NCBI GenBank assembly: GCA_002319075.1
Contig: NVQB01000001.1
Span: forward strand, 3,720,001 to 3,784,000
DNA from: Sphingobacteriaceae bacterium
Lineage (GTDB): Bacteria; Bacteroidota; Bacteroidia; B-17B0; Aurantibacillaceae
DNA: 64,000 nt
Reading direction: 5' to 3'
Positions 60,289-64,000 of this stretch are shown here, in pieces. Below the pieces are notes generated by a model, which did not search any database, was not told the DNA's origin, and saw nothing but the letters and a program-made list of their open reading frames with translations. Positions within the stretch are counted from its first letter, which is position 1; each line of letters begins with the position of its first letter. A program made the translations under genes and the position numbers.

Positions 60289-60887
60289 TATTTGCTAGCT
60301 TCGTTTGCGTTCTGTTGCCTTTCTGCAAGTGTTTGTTGTAAAGCTTCTCTGGCTGTTTCTCTGATAGTTTCGTTTGTAAGAATTTTTTCCAGCTGCTCTG
60401 TACTTTTATGCTTATAGAGATTTTTATATTTATCTACCTCAATTTCTGTTTTTGTTCTTTTGTAATTAAAACTGTATTTTTCCTGCGACTTAGATTTTGA
60501 AATTTTGGGTAAATCTACATTTAGAAAAAGAAAAACAAGGAATAAATAAAAACAAGTAGGCTCAAAACTCAGGTTCATAGAACCTACATTCCAGCTTGTA
60601 TTTACAGGCATGGCAACCACATCAATAAAATTAAAAATGGCCAGGAAAAAGGTAATTACAAGACTGTATTTGTAAAACGAACGAAGCGCGAAGTAGATGA
60701 TAAAATTAATACAAACCGCTGCAAAAGCATAATAATGGCGGGTTGTAAGCGAAAAAAGATAAGAGCTTCCTTCAGATTCAATAATTCCTTGCCAAGATTG
60801 CACAAGCAGCTGAATACAAAGGAATAAAAGTAGAATAAGTGGAACAAGTAATTTGTGTTTACCGTAAAGTTCTTTAAAACTGGCCAT
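60288..60887 (-). CDS. Membrane protein of unknown function
   Basis: A 199-residue protein with four likely transmembrane helices (about 13-31, 50-68, 72-92 and 108-124) and a charged cytosolic C-terminal tail rich in Lys, Glu and Gln (YNKYKNLYKHKS-type, REALQQTLAERQQNANEASK). I recognise no family. Its stop overlaps the start of the Crp/Fnr-like remnant (TAATG), so the two were once translationally coupled. Confidence 0.6.
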   Translation of the reverse strand: MASFKELYGKHKLLVPLILLLFLCIQLLVQSWQGIIESEGSSYLFSLTTRHYYAFAAVCINFIIYFALRSFYKYSLVITFFLAIFNFIDVVAMPVNTSWNVGSMNLSFEPTCFYLFLVFLFLNVDLPKISKSKSQEKYSFNYKRTKTEIEVDKYKNLYKHKSTEQLEKILTNETIRETAREALQQTLAERQQNANEASK

Positions 60888-60903
60888 TGTAAAAATTAAA
60901 ATG

Positions 60904-61278
60904 CTATTCTCTGAACTTAATTAAAATATGTCTCACCGTATAAGCGGTTGCCGTTTTTTCAATCACTTGTAAAAAATGATAGCCGTAAATGGTGCGAAAA
61001 GGTTGTGAGATCATTCCTGCATCTAGTTTCACTACTTCGTTATCAAACTCAGGTACTAATCTTCCATATGGGATATTCAAAAGCATTCCTCCTCTGAAAT
61101 TAGTTCCGGGATCTTCAGAGTTGGTTAAAGCGAGTTTAGAAATATCGCTGCCATTTTTTACAAGTGTGTAAAGCGAATCAACAATTCTCCTGGCTTGCGC
61201 TTCTGTTCTGTTAATGGGTCGTGGTTGTGCGGAAAGTAAACCAACTGAAAAAATAAAAAAGGCGATAAGAAATTTCAT
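60904..61278 (-). CDS. Exported parvulin-type peptidyl-prolyl isomerase, permuted layout
   Basis: A 124-residue exported protein (signal peptide about 1-17). The parvulin core is clear: ARRIVDSLYTLVKNGSDISKLA, SEDPGTNFRGGMLL, VPEFDNEVVKL and GYHFLQVIEKT. In ordinary parvulins the strand (V/A)RHILI comes first; here it comes last (YTVRHILIKFRE), as in the second domain of a SurA-like chain or a circular permutation. It may therefore be a fragment left from a two-domain protein, or a genuine short variant. It would fold outer-membrane or periplasmic proteins. Confidence 0.7.
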   Translation of the reverse strand: MKFLIAFFIFSVGLLSAQPRPINRTEAQARRIVDSLYTLVKNGSDISKLALTNSEDPGTNFRGGMLLNIPYGRLVPEFDNEVVKLDAGMISQPFRTIYGYHFLQVIEKTATAYTVRHILIKFRE

Positions 61279-61368
61279 GAGCTTGACGAAAGAGTGTAAC
61301 TTGTTTTTCTTGTGTTACTAAAGTACTCTTTTTTACAAATGCAATCACTATCCAAATGTGAAAAATAC

Positions 61369-61752
61369 TCAAAGTTTTTTCAAGTAATCGAGTAGTTCTT
61401 TCTTATCTTCTCCGGATAGAGTCCAATGAACGCCCGTTTCGGCAAGACTTCCATCGCTCTTCAGGTCTTTGTCTAAAAAGCGATAAAAGAGTGAATCTGT
61501 GTAAGGAACCGTGTGTTTTTTGGGATCGCTTAAGCTTGACCATTTTACACTACAGTTTTTATTTCTCTCTCCTTGTTTACCATGACACCCCTGGCAGGAT
61601 TTTACAAAAGTGATTTGAGAATGTTCTTTGTCAAGTAATTTTTTGCCGTGCTTATTTTTGCCTGTTCTATAAATGGTTGCGCCATCTGAAAGGTAAATCT
61701 CTTTTGAACAACTAAACAGCAGTACTAAGCTTAGTATAAAAAGTACTTTCAT
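61369..61752 (-). CDS. Cytochrome c-type lipoprotein
   Basis: A 127-residue exported protein with a lipobox (SLVLLFSC) at Cys15 and one c-type haem site, KSCQGCHGK (CxxCH). No conserved Met ligand follows clearly; a distal HWTL His may serve. It is probably an electron carrier attached to the membrane. Its start overlaps the stop of the DUF1772 gene by four bases (ATGA), so the two are coupled. Confidence 0.85.
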   Translation of the reverse strand: MKVLFILSLVLLFSCSKEIYLSDGATIYRTGKNKHGKKLLDKEHSQITFVKSCQGCHGKQGERNKNCSVKWSSLSDPKKHTVPYTDSLFYRFLDKDLKSDGSLAETGVHWTLSGEDKKELLDYLKKL

Positions 61753-62237
61753 TTTTTAAGGAGAGCTACTATGCATAAAAGGAAGGAAAGTACTGAAGAG
61801 AAAGTGCGCCAGTGATGTAAATTGTTCCAGCTAGATTCAAATTTTTCGCGCATAATTTTTATGTCATTTTCAGAAGCGGTAACACTATTAAATTGATCAA
61901 GCGTAGTGTTTAAGGGTACATTTCCCAATAAAGTAATTCCCATTACTCCAATGATATAGACGAGTGTTGCCGAAAGAAGAAAATAAAAAGAAGTACCTGG
62001 TCCGTTTTTAAAACTAAAATAACTCGCCACAGGCAGAAGCACGAGGCTACCCATAAAACTTGTAAAAAAATAAGGATTTAAAATGGCCCGGTTTATGGAT
62101 TGAAAAGCCTGCAGGTATTCCTTATCCTGTAAGTTTCCCAAACCAGTAATAACAGAACAATCATAGCCATAAAATAATCCAGCCACTAGTCCGGTTAAAA
62201 GGATGGCAAAAATTAGCAGAGTAGTTGAAAGAGTCAT
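61749..62237 (-). CDS. DUF1772 membrane protein
   Basis: A 162-residue protein with four transmembrane helices of the anthrone-oxygenase-like DUF1772 type: LTGLVAGLFYGYDCSVITGL (first helix), SINRAILNPYFF, IIGVMGITLLGNVPLNTTL and the conserved WNNLHHWRTFSSVLSFL last helix with its WxxxHxxR. Function in bacteria is unclear; many are next to regulators. Upstream of the cytochrome gene with a 4-bp overlap, and 66 bp downstream of the AraC-type regulator on the same strand, so it may be a target of that regulator. Confidence 0.85.
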   Translation of the reverse strand: MTLSTTLLIFAILLTGLVAGLFYGYDCSVITGLGNLQDKEYLQAFQSINRAILNPYFFTSFMGSLVLLPVASYFSFKNGPGTSFYFLLSATLVYIIGVMGITLLGNVPLNTTLDQFNSVTASENDIKIMREKFESSWNNLHHWRTFSSVLSFLLCIVALLKK

Positions 62238-62303
62238 AGTTTTTTTTATAACCCAAAATTAGAGACAGTCTTGTAAGTAAAATTGTACAAATCCGACAAA
62301 AGA

Positions 62304-63089
62304 TTACTTTTCTTTCGGGGATTTAAATGCAGAGGGTTTTTTGCCGGTAAACTTTTTAAAGCTCCGTATAAAATGGGATTGATCTGCATAACCACCGTCA
62401 AAAACAATCTCAGAAAGACTCGTAAAGGCCTTGTCTGAGAGTTGATTGAAAGACGATTGAAATTGTATGATGGTGGCAAACTGTTTGGGTGACAATCCAA
62501 TGTATGCTAAAAAATGTCTTTGTAAGGTTCTTTCTGTAGTATGAAGATTATTACACAAAGACTTTATGGTAATTTTCCCCTGGCTGTTTAAAATAAGATT
62601 TACGGCCAGTTGAATTTTCTGTTGTGTATGATCAAGGCTTTCTATTATCCGTGCAGAAAGGAATGCGGCGATCTGGTTTTTTTGTTCCTCGGAATCGGTT
62701 GTCGCCGCTAATTTTTTTGCAATAGCATTTACTTGGCTACTCACCTGGCTCAAATCATAACACTCATCATTTAATTCTTTTGGATTTACTCCAAACAAAA
62801 TTTTTACAGCGAACGGATATAATTGAAAAATAATAAGTTTGTAGGACCCTTCAATTTCTATTTCAATAGGATGAACCGTTTGACCGTAAATAAAAAAATC
62901 ACTGAGCTTTTTATTTTTCGGAAAAAGACAGGCCCCCTTTTTCGTTTTTAAGAAAACAATTCCTGGGTAGCCATCTGCAAAGAAAGGCAGGAGTGTTTTT
63001 TTAGTTTGCAGAACCTGCTCTTCCAGCACAATAACATCCTTTACATAAAGGTCAAGATGGTGTGTTTTAATAAAACTTTGTATCCCCAT
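62304..63089 (-). CDS. AraC family transcriptional regulator
   Basis: A 261-residue activator. The N-terminal ~150 residues look cupin-like (VLLEEQVLQTK, SYKLIIFQLYPFAVKILFG) and the C-terminal ~100 residues form the double HTH of AraC: ITIKSLCNNLHTTERTLQRHF and LSEIVFDGGYADQSHFIRSFKKFTGKKPSAF. The ligand is unknown. It is the first gene of a minus-strand group with the DUF1772 and cytochrome genes and may control them. Confidence 0.92.
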   Translation of the reverse strand: MGIQSFIKTHHLDLYVKDVIVLEEQVLQTKKTLLPFFADGYPGIVFLKTKKGACLFPKNKKLSDFFIYGQTVHPIEIEIEGSYKLIIFQLYPFAVKILFGVNPKELNDECYDLSQVSSQVNAIAKKLAATTDSEEQKNQIAAFLSARIIESLDHTQQKIQLAVNLILNSQGKITIKSLCNNLHTTERTLQRHFLAYIGLSPKQFATIIQFQSSFNQLSDKAFTSLSEIVFDGGYADQSHFIRSFKKFTGKKPSAFKSPKEK

Positions 63090-63216
63090 AATTTAAAGGA
63101 AGTAATACTTCAAGGTAGAAAGTTAAAAGTAATTTGAAAAGAATCGTTGTCTGATGGAAATTATTTTATGCGCTTACAAAAGTTTTGCAGCATCTGAAAA
63201 TCTGTTAGAGATTTTT

Positions 63217-63774
63217 TTACACTAGTGAGGATGCATATTTTAAAGAAGATGTTTCCTTAGGTCTCTTATTGAAAGTCCTTCCAAGGTGGTCTTCAATTTT
63301 TTTAACGACCTCGTCCGTTTCCTGTGAAGAAGCATTTTTTCCAAACCTGAAAATTTTGTTCTCTGTTTCTAGCTCAATGCATGCGTTTTTCACAAGAATA
63401 ATCGGTTCTTTTTTTGGATTCTCGATAATTTTAGAATCTTTAATTTCTAAAAACCCTATAGTGTAAACATCACGCAATAAGAACTCATGCTTAACTTCAT
63501 TAAAAAAACTCTTATGCACAATGGTGATCTTGCTATAACTGACAATGATCTTTTCGGTAAAAAGAAATTTTTCGAAATACCGCTTTGAAACGAAAAGTGC
63601 GGCGAAAAAAAATGCGGAGATTAAAAGGCCAACAAGTAGAGTACTAGTAGAAAAAGTGATCGCAAGATACATGAGAGCGGAAACAGTACTAAAAAGGAGT
63701 AACAACTGAAGAATAAAACCAAATTTAAAAACAGGTTTTATCCTGGCTTGAAGTGTTATCGCGAGTGTGGCCAT
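63217..63774 (-). CDS. Small membrane protein of unknown function (PH-like core)
   Basis: A 185-residue protein with two transmembrane helices (about 18-40 and 45-65) and a cytosolic domain with alternating strands (KIIVSYSKITIVHKSFF, VKHEFLLRDVYTIGFLEI) that looks PH-like, as seen in bacterial YdbT/YdbS-type proteins. Family membership is a guess. It stands alone between the AraC gene and the window end; bases 63775-64000 show no further gene. Confidence 0.55.
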   Translation of the reverse strand: MATLAITLQARIKPVFKFGFILQLLLLFSTVSALMYLAITFSTSTLLVGLLISAFFFAALFVSKRYFEKFLFTEKIIVSYSKITIVHKSFFNEVKHEFLLRDVYTIGFLEIKDSKIIENPKKEPIILVKNACIELETENKIFRFGKNASSQETDEVVKKIEDHLGRTFNKRPKETSSLKYASSLV

Positions 63775-64000
63775 GCTTAGTAGGGGCTAACTATGGGTTT
63801 GGGTACTGTTTAAGAGGCTTGAAGGTAGAAAACGCTTTTAGTAAAAGCAAATACAAGTACAATTTATTTTCCTAAAAGGAATTAGTTTTAGAACTTAATT
63901 AAATTTTACAAATGAAACGTTAGTTTTAATAAACTACCAAAACCATTTTTTAGCCAGGATATTTCTTTTTTTATAGTGCAGCTCAAGTGTGTCGTTATTT

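Noticed and set aside
1-64000. tRNA or rRNA genes
   Set aside because: No cloverleaf-like T-loop wording or ribosomal RNA segments were seen in a read of both strands, but a dedicated search was not run.

Overview
The window reads as a chromosomal segment of a member of the Bacteroidota. The evidence is two secreted proteins with type IX secretion (T9SS) C-terminal sorting domains, a TonB/plug-type outer-membrane barrel with a carboxypeptidase-like N-terminal domain, an S46 dipeptidyl-peptidase, promoters of the TAnnTTTG type, few Shine-Dalgarno sequences, and a PCAT transporter tied to a double-glycine precursor peptide. I cannot place it below phylum with confidence. No rRNA, tRNA or CRISPR array was seen.

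Layout. 0-9.2 kb: the 3' part of tag (cut by the window edge), an outer-membrane barrel, an aryl-sulfotransferase-like protein, an OmpA-like lipid/peptidoglycan anchor, a glycine-rich T9SS protein, a MarR/membrane-protein pair and a di-iron ferritin-like protein. 9.3-15.4 kb: a lipoprotein, a three-PAS histidine kinase, a TPR-Arr fusion (rifamycin ADP-ribosyltransferase family) and several DUF proteins. 15.6-19.35 kb: a cassette-like array of five single-gene units, all on the minus strand, separated by four related ~160-180 bp repeats with a conserved block and covarying hairpin arms; its first gene carries a frameshift. 19.5-22.3 kb: DoxX-like gene, dnaB and a GC-rich structured intergenic element. 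22.3-30.45 kb: the most interesting part, an apparently unreported ribosomal-peptide locus. It has a divergent XRE regulator, a 52-residue precursor with a GG leader, a secreted HExxH metallopeptidase-like protein, an HxxxH protein related to the HEXXH peptide-modification family, a secreted amidohydrolase, a C39 peptidase-ABC exporter and an HlyD adaptor. The genes from the metallopeptidase to HlyD touch or overlap.

30.5-36.5 kb: a 2-hydroxyacid dehydrogenase, an ISL3-like insertion sequence with intact ends and an 8-bp target duplication that splits a small lipoprotein gene (the ancestral frame can be rebuilt exactly), a LuxE-like acyl-protein synthetase, and duplicated copies of the pyrB 3' end. 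34.9-41.3 kb: housekeeping genes pyrB, dinB-like, pyrR, dtd, an enoyl-CoA hydratase and the pyruvate dehydrogenase E2 and E1-alpha genes. 41.7-49.4 kb: a TPR/HisKA_2 kinase with a LytTR regulator, a dipeptide epimerase and an 1130-residue PKD/Ig-repeat T9SS protein. 49.6-58.2 kb: an MBOAT/AlgX-like O-acetylation pair, DPP11-like peptidase, a TipA-type MerR regulator and a TetR/HMA-like/MFS efflux operon. 58.3-64 kb: an SPFH-protein operon, a crp/AhpD-like gene remnant, a parvulin, a c-type cytochrome lipoprotein, a DUF1772 membrane protein, an AraC regulator and a small membrane protein. Bases 63775-64000 hold nothing that I can identify.

Gene stretches without coding sequence over ~300 bp are 21506-22307 (GC-rich element in the middle, AT-rich and featureless on either side), 22737-23070 (divergent control region of the peptide locus), 34509-34753 (pyrB tail repeats) and 41252-41677 (pdhA upstream palindrome and a terminator).
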